Source: Streptomyces tendae (GTDB lineage: Bacteria > Actinomycetota > Actinomycetes > Streptomycetales > Streptomycetaceae). From it: a DNA stretch of 64,000 nt. Of this stretch, positions 18,646 through 27,446 are shown one piece after another (positions within the stretch are counted from its first letter, which is position 1; each line of letters starts with the position of its first letter). The stretch is from assembly GCF_014650435.1 (NCBI RefSeq), contig NZ_BMUY01000016.1, positions 1 through 64,000 of the forward strand, read 5' to 3'. Position numbers and translations under genes: made by a program. Below the pieces are notes generated by a model, which did not search any database, had not been told where the DNA came from, and was given only the letters and a program-made list of their open reading frames with translations.

Positions 18646-19763
18646 CGGTCGTAGGCCTTCTTCCAGCGTTCGACGATCGTCGTCTTGTTCCTGACGATGT
18701 CCTTCGGATAGCCACCGAGAATCAGGTGATCGGCGCCCACGACCGCCTCGACGGCCGGAAGGCCGTACGCGCAGTCGACTCCGTCGCGGTAGGGAGTGAA
18801 CCCGCCGTCGCAGGCGGCTTCCTGCCCCTCGACCGACAGGAGGAAGTTCACCAACAGTTTCGCGGCGTCGGGCGATTTTGCCTTCTTGGTCACCGCGACG
18901 GCCCTGGGCAGCAGCGGCGTGCCGTCCGTCAGGTATGTGTAGTCGAGGATCTTGGCGGCTTCCTTGCCCTCAATCAGCGCACGGACGTTGCCGGCGACGA
19001 AATAGGTCGCCTGGTACTCGCCCTGCGCGAGCTTCTGCATCAGGTTGCCGTTGCCCGACTCGACCTTGGTGTTGGGTCCCAGCGCTTCGAGGTGCTTCCA
19101 TCCGGCGTCGCCGTTTTCGGTGACGTAGCTGCTGACGGCGCCGAAGGACTGCGGATTGCTGATGTCGGTGGTCCCGACCTTCCCCTTGGCGGAGGCCGCC
19201 AGCTTCGCCAGGGACGCCAGGTTCTTGGGCTGCTTGTCCTTGGGTATCAGCGCGGTGTTGTACACGGCGACCATCGGGTCCTCGGAGACGGCGACGACAC
19301 CGGGGGCGAGCCGTGCGTACGCGGGGAGGTTCTCCAGGTTGGGATCGGTGTAGTCGAGCACGTGCCCCTTGGCGACGAAGTCCAGCATGCCGACGGAGTC
19401 CGTGGCCATGACGACGTCCGCGGTACGCACGCCCGTCGCCGTCTCGGTGGCGTAGCGCTGGAAGGTCTGCGCGTCGTTCATGTTCAGGACGCGCAGGTCG
19501 ATCGCGGGGTACTTGGCCTCGAATGCCTTGGTGATCGGTGCCATCTGGTCGGCGTCGGCATTGGTGTACAGCAGCACCGATCCTTGCTTCTCGGCTCTGG
19601 CGGTCGTCGCCTCGTCGAGCGGCGTGACGGACGACGCCTTGCCCACGTCGACCGACGCCGTCGGTGTCGCCGACCCGCCGGTGCTGGGGGAAGCTCCGCA
19701 GGCGGTCAGAACCACCGCGCAGGCTGCCGCCAGGGCACATGCCTTGGGGAGTGAGATCATCAT
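18642..19763 (-). CDS. Extracellular solute-binding lipoprotein of the ABC importer
   Basis: This 373-residue protein has a lipoprotein signal: hydrophobic residues 8-19 and lipobox LTAC with the lipidated Cys at position 22. The mature part is of the iron/polyamine/phosphonate binding class, starting with VLLYTNADADQMAPITKAFEAKYP and ending in a helical WKKAYDR. It is the first gene of the operon. Two copies of the GntR-type motif lie upstream, at 19771-19787 (8 bases before the start codon) and at 19981-19997. The preferred start is the ATG at 19763, with a second ATG immediately after it. Confidence 0.93.
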   Translation of the reverse strand: MMISLPKACALAAACAVVLTACGASPSTGGSATPTASVDVGKASSVTPLDEATTARAEKQGSVLLYTNADADQMAPITKAFEAKYPAIDLRVLNMNDAQTFQRYATETATGVRTADVVMATDSVGMLDFVAKGHVLDYTDPNLENLPAYARLAPGVVAVSEDPMVAVYNTALIPKDKQPKNLASLAKLAASAKGKVGTTDISNPQSFGAVSSYVTENGDAGWKHLEALGPNTKVESGNGNLMQKLAQGEYQATYFVAGNVRALIEGKEAAKILDYTYLTDGTPLLPRAVAVTKKAKSPDAAKLLVNFLLSVEGQEAACDGGFTPYRDGVDCAYGLPAVEAVVGADHLILGGYPKDIVRNKTTIVERWKKAYDR

Positions 19764-19770
19764 CGATCCT

Positions 19771-19787
19771 CCACTATTTGCTATAGC
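19771..19787 (-). promoter_or_regulatory. Variant GntR operator at the transporter operon start
   Basis: On the minus strand this reads GCTATAGCAAATAGTGG. It shares GCT-TAGCAAATA with the two 17-base sites at 19981 and 27424. It ends 7 bases before the start codon of the binding-protein gene, where bound repressor would block initiation or elongation. Confidence 0.6.
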
Positions 19788-19980
19788 TTCTTACCCAGAG
19801 GGCACGGACGACTTCTCCGTGGCCGTCGAAGGGGCAGCGCACTGTGTGACCTGCGACGGGCGGTCACACTCAGGAAGTGAGGCGCTTTTTGGGGGGCGCT
19901 GTCCGGGAACGCGAGGTGGAGCATTTACCCGGCCCGGTGTCACACATGACGAGAAATGTGGCCTTCGCGCCGTGACGGCT

Positions 19981-19997
19981 ATGGTATTTGCTACAGC
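19981..19997 (-). promoter_or_regulatory. GntR operator upstream of the transporter operon
   Basis: On the minus strand this reads GCTGTAGCAAATACCAT, identical in all 17 positions to the site just before the GntR gene (27424-27440). It is 218 bases upstream of the binding-protein start, in the gap after the acyl-CoA ligase gene. An exact 17-base match with low-frequency A/T-rich content in a G+C-rich genome is unlikely by chance. An 8-bp inverted repeat (19844-19851/19862-19869) lies between this site and the operon. Confidence 0.7.
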
Positions 19998-20035
19998 GTC
20001 TCTGTCAACCGGTCGCGTCGAGGAAGAGCGCACGG

Positions 20036-21907
20036 CTATGCCTCGCGTGTGCCGGCGTACATCTCGTCGAGCAGGTGACGGTGCTCGTGCTCGACGACCG
20101 GTCGTCTCACCTTCAGGCTCGGCGTGATCTCGCCCCGTTCGACGTCGAGGTCGCGGGGCAGCAACCGGAACTTCTTGACGGTCTGCCAGCGTTGCAGGGT
20201 CCTGTTGAGTTCCGTGACGTAACCCTCGATGAGGGCGATGGTCCCGGGAGCAGCGACGACCTCGGTGTACGACCGGCCGGCCAGGCCGTTCTGCTCTGCC
20301 CAGTCGAGGATCGCCGGCGGGTCCAGGGCGATCAGCGCCGTGCAGAAGTTGCGGTCGGCTCCGTGCACGAGGACGTGGGAGACGAATGGGCACCTGGCCT
20401 TCAAGCGGCCCTCGATCTCCGTCGGCGCCACGTACTTGCCGCCGGAGGTCTTGAAGAGGTCCTTCTTCCGGTCGGTGATGGTCAGGTACCCGTCGATCGA
20501 GTACTGCCCGACATCACCGGTGCGCAGCCAGCCGTCGGTGTCCAGGACCTCTGCGGTCGCCCGGGGCAGCTTGTGGTAGCCGTCCATGATTCCTGGGCCG
20601 CGCACCAGGATCTCGCCGTCGTCGGCGATGCGCGCCTGAGTGCCGGGCAGCACCTTGCCGACCGTACCGGTGCGGTAGGCGTCGGCGGGGTTGACGAAGC
20701 AGACGGCGGACGTCTCGGTGAGGCCGTATCCCTCAAGGATGTGGACCCCGGCGCCGGCGAAGAAGCGTCCGATGTCGGGCGCCAGGGCGGCCGATCCCGA
20801 GAAGCAGACGCGCAGACGGCCGCCGAAGGCCGCACGGACGCCGGAGTACACGAGCACGTCGGCGAGCCGGTGGGTCAGGGCCAGACGCGCCGGAGCGGAT
20901 CGGCTGCCCCTGCGGCGGTGGTTGTCCTGCGTGACGCTGGCATGCTCACGCGCGACCTCCGCGGCCCACTGGAAGACCCAGTACTTGACGCCTCCCTCGG
21001 CCCGGGCCTTCGCGACGATCCCGTTGTACACCTTCTCGAAGACACGCGGCACGGCCGCCAGGTACGTCGGCCGGACGACCGGCAGGTTCTCCATCATCCG
21101 GTCGACACGGCCGTCGACGGCGGCGACGTGCCCAACCTCGATCTGCGCGGAGACGAGCACCTTGCCGAAGACGTGTGCGAGCGGCAGCCACAGGTACGAC
21201 ACGTCGTCCCCGGACACGAGCGTTGAGGTCGCCTTGGCCATGTACGCCCAGTTGTCGTGCCGGAGCCGGACACCCTTGGGGCGGCCCGTGGTCCCGGAAG
21301 TGTAGATCAGGGTGGCCAGTTGGTCCCGGGTGACCGCGCCGACCCGCTCGTCGATCACGCCGGGGTGTCGTGCCAGGTACGCGGTACCGCGCTCCTCCAG
21401 CTGGGCCAGGGAGAGAGTCCGTCCGTCCGACAGGTCCACGCCGGCGGGGTCGATGACCACGACGTGGGTGAGTTCGGGCAGCTCGTCCGACTTCTTCCGC
21501 ACCTTGGCGAGTTGACCGGCGTCCTCCGCAATCAGTACCCGGCTGTCGGAGTCGGACAGAATGTACGCGCACTCCTCGGCGTTGGTCTGCGGGTACACGG
21601 TCGTGGTGGCGGCGCCCGCACACATGATGCCGAGGTCGGCGAGGATCCACTCGATCCGGGTGGTGGAGGCGAGGGCGACGCGTTGCTCGGGGCGGACGCC
21701 CAACTCGATCAGGCCTGCTGCGACGGCGTGGACGCGGTCGGCGGTGCCGCTCCAGGTCAGGGACTCCCATGCATCCGGGCCCTCGTCCGCGGCCGCGGGT
21801 ACCGGGTAGCGGTACGCCTCGGCATCGGGCGTGGCTGCGACGCGTTGCTGGAAGAGGACGGCCACCGACGGCGGACGGTTCTCGATACGGTCGTGTATGT
21901 CGTTCAC
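20036..21907 (-). CDS. Long-chain fatty acid-CoA ligase (AMP-forming)
   Basis: This 623-residue adenylate-forming enzyme has the phosphate loop TLIYTSGTTGRPKGVRL (about residues 215-231), the motif GYGLTETSA, the hinge motif DGWLRTGDVG, and the A10 region DLFKTSGGKYVAPTEIE with the catalytic lysine context. The sequence VAAVPRVFEKVYNGI places it in the FadD15-like long-chain group. It should activate fatty acids to CoA thioesters at the cytoplasm/membrane face. It is the last gene of the MMPL, two-component, LuxR, ligase series, 79 bases after the LuxR-type gene. Confidence 0.92.
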   Translation of the reverse strand: MNDIHDRIENRPPSVAVLFQQRVAATPDAEAYRYPVPAAADEGPDAWESLTWSGTADRVHAVAAGLIELGVRPEQRVALASTTRIEWILADLGIMCAGAATTTVYPQTNAEECAYILSDSDSRVLIAEDAGQLAKVRKKSDELPELTHVVVIDPAGVDLSDGRTLSLAQLEERGTAYLARHPGVIDERVGAVTRDQLATLIYTSGTTGRPKGVRLRHDNWAYMAKATSTLVSGDDVSYLWLPLAHVFGKVLVSAQIEVGHVAAVDGRVDRMMENLPVVRPTYLAAVPRVFEKVYNGIVAKARAEGGVKYWVFQWAAEVAREHASVTQDNHRRRGSRSAPARLALTHRLADVLVYSGVRAAFGGRLRVCFSGSAALAPDIGRFFAGAGVHILEGYGLTETSAVCFVNPADAYRTGTVGKVLPGTQARIADDGEILVRGPGIMDGYHKLPRATAEVLDTDGWLRTGDVGQYSIDGYLTITDRKKDLFKTSGGKYVAPTEIEGRLKARCPFVSHVLVHGADRNFCTALIALDPPAILDWAEQNGLAGRSYTEVVAAPGTIALIEGYVTELNRTLQRWQTVKKFRLLPRDLDVERGEITPSLKVRRPVVEHEHRHLLDEMYAGTREA

Positions 21908-21986
21908 GGATTCCTCCGATGACGGACGGCTCTTGACTGGTGACTGGTGGTCGGCACCCGGTGCCTGCTTCTTTGGCGGCGGGTGT

Positions 21987-22670
21987 TCAGGACGCCGCGG
22001 GGAGCCGGGCGACGAAAGGGTCCACGAGCGTCGCGCTCGGCGTGACGATGCCGTGCTCGTAGGCGAACGCGATGGCCTGGCCTCGATGGCGGACGCCGAT
22101 CTTGGCGAGGAGGTTGGCGATGTGTGTCTTCACGGTGAGGGGCCTGATGCCGAGTGCGTCGGCGATGGCGGGTGCCTCGTGGCCGTGCGCCAGCAGGGTG
22201 AGGACCTGACGCTCTCGTCCCGACAGGGGCGGTATCACGTCGGGTCCGGCCGTCCGGGGACGGAGCGGCGTGACTGCGGGCGCCGTCTCCAGCACGACGA
22301 CGAGTCCTCCGCGCAGCACGGTTTCCGTGGCCGCCACGAGTTGGGCGGCGGTGACGTCGGCGGCCAGGACCCCGGTGGCACCCGCTCTCAGACAGGCGTC
22401 GGCCTCTCGTGCGTCGGCGATGCCGAAGACGATCGTCCGGGCGGGCTTGGACGCGATGCGGACGGCCTCCGCGAACTGGGCGATGTTCCCGCCGCGGAGG
22501 GTGCGGTCGAGCAGGACCAGGTCCGGCCGTGCGGGTGCCGTGAGCGCGGCTCGTAGTCGTGTCTCGTCGGCGGCCTGACCGACGACGTCGAGGAGGCCGC
22601 TCGCCTCGATCACTCGGGCCATGGCCGCGCGTACGAGCGTGGGACCGCCGGCGAGGAGCACCGTGGACAT
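21987..22670 (-). CDS. LuxR/NarL-type response regulator with degenerate receiver
   Basis: The 227-residue protein has an N-terminal receiver-like domain (1-125) and a LuxR helix-turn-helix (about 150-215: LSGRERQVLTLLAHG through LTVKTHIANLLAKIGVRHR). In the receiver, the Asp pair near the N-terminus is replaced by Gly-Gly (LLAGGPTLV). The central Asp is kept in LVLLDRTLRGG. Loss of the acidic pair suggests phosphorylation-independent or ligand-type control. No kinase of the NarL partner type is adjacent; the neighbouring kinase pairs with the OmpR-type regulator. Confidence 0.88.
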   Translation of the reverse strand: MSTVLLAGGPTLVRAAMARVIEASGLLDVVGQAADETRLRAALTAPARPDLVLLDRTLRGGNIAQFAEAVRIASKPARTIVFGIADAREADACLRAGATGVLAADVTAAQLVAATETVLRGGLVVVLETAPAVTPLRPRTAGPDVIPPLSGRERQVLTLLAHGHEAPAIADALGIRPLTVKTHIANLLAKIGVRHRGQAIAFAYEHGIVTPSATLVDPFVARLPAAS

Positions 22671-22741
22671 GTGTGGCTGGCCTTTCTGCGTGGGACGGCG
22701 GCCCGGCAGGGCTTCGGACGGGGAACGTGGCGCCGGGCGGG

Positions 22742-24178
22742 TCAGCCCGTGCGGGGCGCGCGCGGCAGTCGGATGGTGACGGTGGTTCCTACCCCCACCT
22801 CCGATTCGACGTCCACGCGCCCGTGGTGGGCGTGGACGATGGCTTCGACGATCGCGAGACCGAGGCCGGAGCCGCCGTAGGCGCGGCTGCGGCTGGCCTC
22901 GGCGCGCCAGAAGCGTTCGAAGACCCGGGGCAGGTCCTGGGGTGAGATACCGGGCCCGTCGTCGACGACACGCAGCCGCACGTCCGTGTCCAGCTGGGTG
23001 ATCTCGACCAGGACGGAGGTGTGTGCGGGGGTGTGCTGGACGGCGTTGCCGACGAGGTTGCGTACTACCTGCTGCAGCCGGTGGGCGTCGCCGAGGACGG
23101 GCGCCGGCGACGCCGGTGCCAGGGTGATGCCGCGCTCGGGGTAGATGATCTGGGCGTCCTCGACGACGCCGGCGGCCAGGGCCGTGAGGTCGAGGGGGTC
23201 CTGCTCGACGGGCCGGCCGGCGTCCAGGCGGGCCAGCAGGGCTAGGTCTTCGACGAGCAGGCGCATCCGGCCGACCTCGTTCTCTATGTGCTCGAACGCC
23301 GTCTCCAGTCCCGGTCCGGTGACGCCGCCCTGCCGGTGCAGGTCGAGCCAGCCGGAGATGGTGGCCAGGGGGGTGCGCAGTTCGTGGGAGGTGTCGGCGG
23401 CCATGGAGCGCACGGTGGCTTCCGCGCGGGCCTGGGCGTCGAAGGCGCGGTTGACGGCCTCGGCGAGCAGGTCGGTCTCGCTGCCGTTGCCGCGGGTGGG
23501 CAGCCGTTCGCTGAGATGGCCTTCGGCGATGGCGTCGGCGGTGTGTGCCATGCGGGTCAGGGGGCGCATGCCGAGCCGGAGGACGACGGTGGCGAGGGCC
23601 AGCAGGAGCAGCAGCGCGCCGCCGACCAGCGCGAGCTGTCGCTTGATGAGGGCGGCAGTGGTGCTGTCGTCGATGGAGGTGTCGATGGTGAGGACGAGCG
23701 CTGCGGGCCTCAGCGGCTCAGCGGTGCCCGAGATGTCGACGATGCGCAGGCCAGGGCTGGGGACGCGGATGGACGCGAGGCCGTGTTCCTGGTCGTCGTG
23801 TCCGTCGTAGGTGACGATGCGGCCGGCCGGAACGGTCGTGCTGAGCCGTGCCACCGCGCCGGCCGAGGCGGTCGCGGATCCGGTGCTCTCCAGGACCTGG
23901 TTGTCCCGGTCGACGGCGATGATGCCCAGCGGGGGTCCGAGGAGGGCGGCGAGCTGGTCGGCGTCGGCGCTCTGCGGGCCCTGCGAGATGACGTCGGCCA
24001 CGCGCTCGGCGCTGCCCCGCAGCGTGTCGTCGTAGCGTTTGTCCAGGAAGTCCTCCAGGAGGAAGGCGCTGATGACGGTGGAGGCGGTGAGGCCGAACAC
24101 GAGGAGGACGGCCAGGCCTGAGAGCAGGCGCAGGCGGACGCTGGAACGGGACCAGCCGAGACGGAGCTTCGCTTTCAC
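22742..24178 (-). CDS. Two-component sensor histidine kinase
   Basis: 478 residues are read from a GTG at 24178, overlapping the response-regulator stop by 4 bases. The protein has a first membrane segment (about 15-38), an extracellular sensor region, a second membrane segment around LALVGGALLLLLALATVVL, and a HAMP linker. The phosphoacceptor histidine is in DTSHELRTPLATISGW, and the ATP-binding domain has DDGPGISPQDLPRVFERFW and GGSGLGLAIVEAIV. It is complete and canonical. It is coupled to the OmpR-type regulator encoded just upstream and lies downstream of the MMPL exporter, whose expression it probably adjusts. Confidence 0.93.
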   Translation of the reverse strand: MKAKLRLGWSRSSVRLRLLSGLAVLLVFGLTASTVISAFLLEDFLDKRYDDTLRGSAERVADVISQGPQSADADQLAALLGPPLGIIAVDRDNQVLESTGSATASAGAVARLSTTVPAGRIVTYDGHDDQEHGLASIRVPSPGLRIVDISGTAEPLRPAALVLTIDTSIDDSTTAALIKRQLALVGGALLLLLALATVVLRLGMRPLTRMAHTADAIAEGHLSERLPTRGNGSETDLLAEAVNRAFDAQARAEATVRSMAADTSHELRTPLATISGWLDLHRQGGVTGPGLETAFEHIENEVGRMRLLVEDLALLARLDAGRPVEQDPLDLTALAAGVVEDAQIIYPERGITLAPASPAPVLGDAHRLQQVVRNLVGNAVQHTPAHTSVLVEITQLDTDVRLRVVDDGPGISPQDLPRVFERFWRAEASRSRAYGGSGLGLAIVEAIVHAHHGRVDVESEVGVGTTVTIRLPRAPRTG

Positions 24179-24897
24179 TGGGCTGCCTGCTCCCGGAGGG
24201 TGTAGCCGACGCCGCGGACGGTGTGCAGCAGCGGGGTGCGGCCGTGGTCGATCTTGCGGCGCAGGTTGGAGACGAAGCGTTCGACGACGACGGTGTCGCC
24301 GCCGAAGTCGTACTGCCAGACCGCCTCGAGGATCTGGGCGCGGGAGAGGACCTGGCCCTGGTGGGACAGCAGGTGGTGCAGCAGTCGGTACTCGGTGGGT
24401 GACAGGTCGACGAGTTCGCCTGCGCGGCGGACCTCGTGACGGGGGTCGTCGAGTTCCAGATCGCCACACCGCAGCCGGCCCGTCTCCTCCTGGGCGGGGG
24501 CACCGCCGCGGGAGCGGCGGAGCAGGGCGTGCAGGCGGGCGCCCACCTCGACGACGCTGAAGGGCTTGGTGACGTAGTCGTCGCCGCCCAGCCGCAGCCC
24601 GCGCACCCGGTCCTCCACGGCGTCACGGGCGGTGAGGAAGAGGACCGGGACGGCCACGGCGCGGCCCCTGAGCAGTTGCAGGATCTCGAAGCCGTCGGCT
24701 CCGGGGAGCATGACGTCCAGCACGATCACATCGGGGGGCTGCCGGTCGACCTGCCGGAGTGCCTCGGTCAGGTCGCCGGCCACGTCGACCTCGAAGCCGG
24801 CGAAACCGAGGGCGGAGATCAGCAGACGGCGGATACCGGGATCGTCGTCGACCACGAGGACGCGGTCAGTGGGCTGCGGTGCCTCGGCGGTGTTCAT
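24175..24897 (-). CDS. OmpR-family response regulator
   Basis: 240 residues are read from the ATG at 24897, preferred over a GTG at 24999 because a GGAG lies 7 bases upstream of it. The receiver has the acidic pair in VLVVDDDPGIRR, the phosphorylated Asp in VIVLDVMLPGADG, and FLTARDAVEDRV with KPFS. The winged-helix output domain ends with VVERFVSNLRRKID and VRGVGYTLR. It is coupled to the kinase gene by a 4-base overlap. The MMPL transporter gene ends 107 bases upstream on the same strand, making it the likely target or co-transcribed partner. Confidence 0.94.
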   Translation of the reverse strand: MNTAEAPQPTDRVLVVDDDPGIRRLLISALGFAGFEVDVAGDLTEALRQVDRQPPDVIVLDVMLPGADGFEILQLLRGRAVAVPVLFLTARDAVEDRVRGLRLGGDDYVTKPFSVVEVGARLHALLRRSRGGAPAQEETGRLRCGDLELDDPRHEVRRAGELVDLSPTEYRLLHHLLSHQGQVLSRAQILEAVWQYDFGGDTVVVERFVSNLRRKIDHGRTPLLHTVRGVGYTLREQAAQ

Positions 24898-25003
24898 GAG
24901 TGCTCCTTCGACGGGCTCGTACGGCGGCCCGACTTCTACCACTGCTCGGGCCGGTGCGGCGCAAGCGATACGTGTCCCGGTACCTGCTCGGCTGTTCACG
25001 GCG

Positions 25004-27262
25004 TCACTGGTTCACGGACACGACGGGCTCGGCGGGAACCTGGGGGCTGGTGCCGGGGGCGTTCAGGTTCTCGCCCTCGACGTCGAGGTGAGGCAGGATG
25101 CGGTCGAGCCTGCGGGGCAGCTTCCAGGCCCGGTCGCCCAACAGTGCCATGACCGCCGGCACCAGGGTCATCCGGACGACGAAGGCGTCGACCAGCACGC
25201 CGAAGGCCAGTGCGAAGGCGATCGCCATCGTGTCGGCGTCGTGGGAGAACAGGAAGCTGATGAACACCGAGATCATGATGAGGGCCGCGGCCGTGACCAC
25301 GCGGGCCGCGTTGCGAGCGCCAGTGAGGATCGCGAGCCGCGGGTTGCGGTGGCGGACGTAGTCCTCGCGCATGGCGGAGACGAGGAACACCTCGTAGTCC
25401 ATGGCCAGGCCGAACAGGACGGCCATCACGATGATCGGCATGAAGCTGGCCACCGGACCCGTGCTGTCCACGCCCAAGAGCCCGGACAGCCATCCCCACT
25501 GGAACACCGCGACCGTCGCTCCGAACGCGGCGCCCAGGGAGAGGAGGAATCCGATGGTGGCCTTCACGGGAATGGCGGCGGACCGGAACGCGACCATCAG
25601 CAGCAGCAGCGAGAAGCCGACCACGACGATCCCGAACGGCACGAGCGCACCGCTGAGCTTGTCGGAGACATCGATACTGACGGCGGTCAGCCCGGTCACG
25701 GCGACGTAGCTGCCGGTGGACGAGGCCAAGGGCTTCAACTCGGTGCGGAGGTGGGACACCAGGCTGCTGGTCTCCGGGGTCCTGGGGCCGGTCTCCGGGA
25801 TGATCTGGATCCGGGCGGCGCCCTTGTCCTCCGCCACGTCGACACCGCTGACGTCCGCGATGCCCGCGACGTTCGCCAGCCTGTCCTCGACGGCGGCGGC
25901 CGCCGATTCCACGGCCTTCGGGTCCTGGTCCTCGACGAGGACGACGAGCGGTCCGTTGGCTCCGGGGCCGAAGGCGTCACTGATGACGTCGTACGCCTGG
26001 CGGCTGGACGAGGTGGCGGGCGCGTTGCCGTCGTCGGTGACCGCGAGCTTGAGCTGCATCGCCGGGAGGGCGAGCGCGACGACGGCGACCGTGCCGATGA
26101 TCAGGGCGCGGACGGGGCGGCGCAGTACGGCCTCCGTCCAGCGCACCCCCAAGGGAGTGCGTCCGCCGGGCACCGCCCGCCGCCGGGCCCGCCGACCGAG
26201 GCCGGGTACCGGCCTGAGGCGCTTGTCGGTGCCGGGGCGCTTGTCGGTGCCGACCCTGGGGACGAGGGTACGGCCGGCCATGCCCAGCAGGGCGGGAAGC
26301 AGGCCCAGCGCCAGCACGACGGCGGAGGCGACGGCGCCCGCGGAAGCCAGACCCATGGAGGTCAGCATCGGGACACCGGCCACCGTCAGGCCGGCCAGAG
26401 CGATGACGACGGTGGCCCCGGCGAAGACCACGGCGCTGCCGGCGGTCGCGTTGGCCCGTGCGACGGACTCCACCACCGGCATGCCGGTGGCCAGTTGGGC
26501 GCGGTGCCGCGAGACGATGAACAGGGCGTAGTCGATGCCGACCGCGAGACCGAGCATCATCGCCAAGGTGGGAGCGTTGTCGCTCACCCCGAGCAGCGAG
26601 GCAGCGCCCATCATGGCGGCCATGGTGCCGACGACACCGAGGATGGCGGTGAGCAGCGGCAGACCGGCGGCGACCAGCGAGCCGAACGTGACCATGAGGA
26701 TGACCAGGGCCACTCCCATGCCCACCAGCTCGGTGGGGCCGACAGGAGGAGTCGACTCGGCGAACGCGTCACCTCCATGAATGGTCTTCAGGCCGGCCCG
26801 CTCGGCGGGATCCGTGGCCTTCCTGACCGCGTCCAGCGTGCCGGCGGGCACGTCCTCCTCCGCCTTGGTCGAGAAGGAGACGTCCGCGACCGCAGTGCGC
26901 CCGTCCTTGGAAACGGCATCGTCCTGGGCGGGGTTGCCGACCTCCGTCACACCGCTCACATCGCCGACGGCCGCCAGGCTGGACGCCAGCGCCTCACCGA
27001 GCCCCGGATCGGTCACCTTCTGCCCCGCGGGTGCCTGGAAGACGATCTGCGCTGACTGGGTGTCGGGCGACGGGAAGTGACGATCCATCTTCGTCAGGGC
27101 CGTCTGGGCGGGCGAGCCGGGAATGGAACTGCTGTCCTCGAACTCGCCGGCGAGGGAGAAGCCCAGACCGATCACGGCGGCCAGGGCCAGCAGCCATCCG
27201 ACGAGCATCGTCCGCCACCGTCGGGCGCCGAAAGCCCCCAGGCGGTACAAAAGCGTTGCCAT
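25004..27262 (-). CDS. MMPL-family RND-type exporter
   Basis: This 752-residue membrane protein has about 12 transmembrane segments in two halves, each preceded by a large extracytoplasmic loop. The family pattern AMMLGLAVGIDYALFIVSRHR (about residues 240-260) is repeated in the second half as VLFGLAMDYEVFLVSAMREDY. Members export lipids, lipopeptides or antibiotics using proton motive force. A duplicated hexapeptide-like unit (GTDKRPGTDKR) sits in the central cytoplasmic linker. It is the first gene of a run that includes a two-component pair and a fatty acyl-CoA ligase, suggesting handling of a lipid substrate. Confidence 0.93.
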   Translation of the reverse strand: MATLLYRLGAFGARRWRTMLVGWLLALAAVIGLGFSLAGEFEDSSSIPGSPAQTALTKMDRHFPSPDTQSAQIVFQAPAGQKVTDPGLGEALASSLAAVGDVSGVTEVGNPAQDDAVSKDGRTAVADVSFSTKAEEDVPAGTLDAVRKATDPAERAGLKTIHGGDAFAESTPPVGPTELVGMGVALVILMVTFGSLVAAGLPLLTAILGVVGTMAAMMGAASLLGVSDNAPTLAMMLGLAVGIDYALFIVSRHRAQLATGMPVVESVARANATAGSAVVFAGATVVIALAGLTVAGVPMLTSMGLASAGAVASAVVLALGLLPALLGMAGRTLVPRVGTDKRPGTDKRLRPVPGLGRRARRRAVPGGRTPLGVRWTEAVLRRPVRALIIGTVAVVALALPAMQLKLAVTDDGNAPATSSSRQAYDVISDAFGPGANGPLVVLVEDQDPKAVESAAAAVEDRLANVAGIADVSGVDVAEDKGAARIQIIPETGPRTPETSSLVSHLRTELKPLASSTGSYVAVTGLTAVSIDVSDKLSGALVPFGIVVVGFSLLLLMVAFRSAAIPVKATIGFLLSLGAAFGATVAVFQWGWLSGLLGVDSTGPVASFMPIIVMAVLFGLAMDYEVFLVSAMREDYVRHRNPRLAILTGARNAARVVTAAALIMISVFISFLFSHDADTMAIAFALAFGVLVDAFVVRMTLVPAVMALLGDRAWKLPRRLDRILPHLDVEGENLNAPGTSPQVPAEPVVSVNQ

Positions 27263-27423
27263 GCCTCATCCTCATCGCTAGTGGGTTGAGGCCCCAACTC
27301 TTCCGGGCCGACTTGACGGCCTCCCACCGGTGAACCTGAGGGTTTCTTGACGATCCCCTCGCGGCGCCCTCAAGGTTCCGCCGCGCGGCGGACAGCCACG
27401 AAGGACCGTGATTGACCACCGGT

Positions 27424-27440
27424 GCTGTAGCAAATACCAT
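27424..27440 (+). promoter_or_regulatory. GntR autoregulatory operator
   Basis: GCTGTAGCAAATACCAT ends 6 bases before the GntR start codon at 27447. The identical 17 bases occur on the other strand at 19981-19997, upstream of the importer operon. The position in the 5' leader fits negative autoregulation. Confidence 0.68.
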
Positions 27441-27446
27441 GCCGTC

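Noticed and set aside
24632..27055. Long plus-strand open frame opposite the MMPL exporter
   Set aside because: Antisense shadow: the minus-strand frame has clear MMPL transmembrane and loop motifs, while this one is Gly/His/Gln-rich noise.
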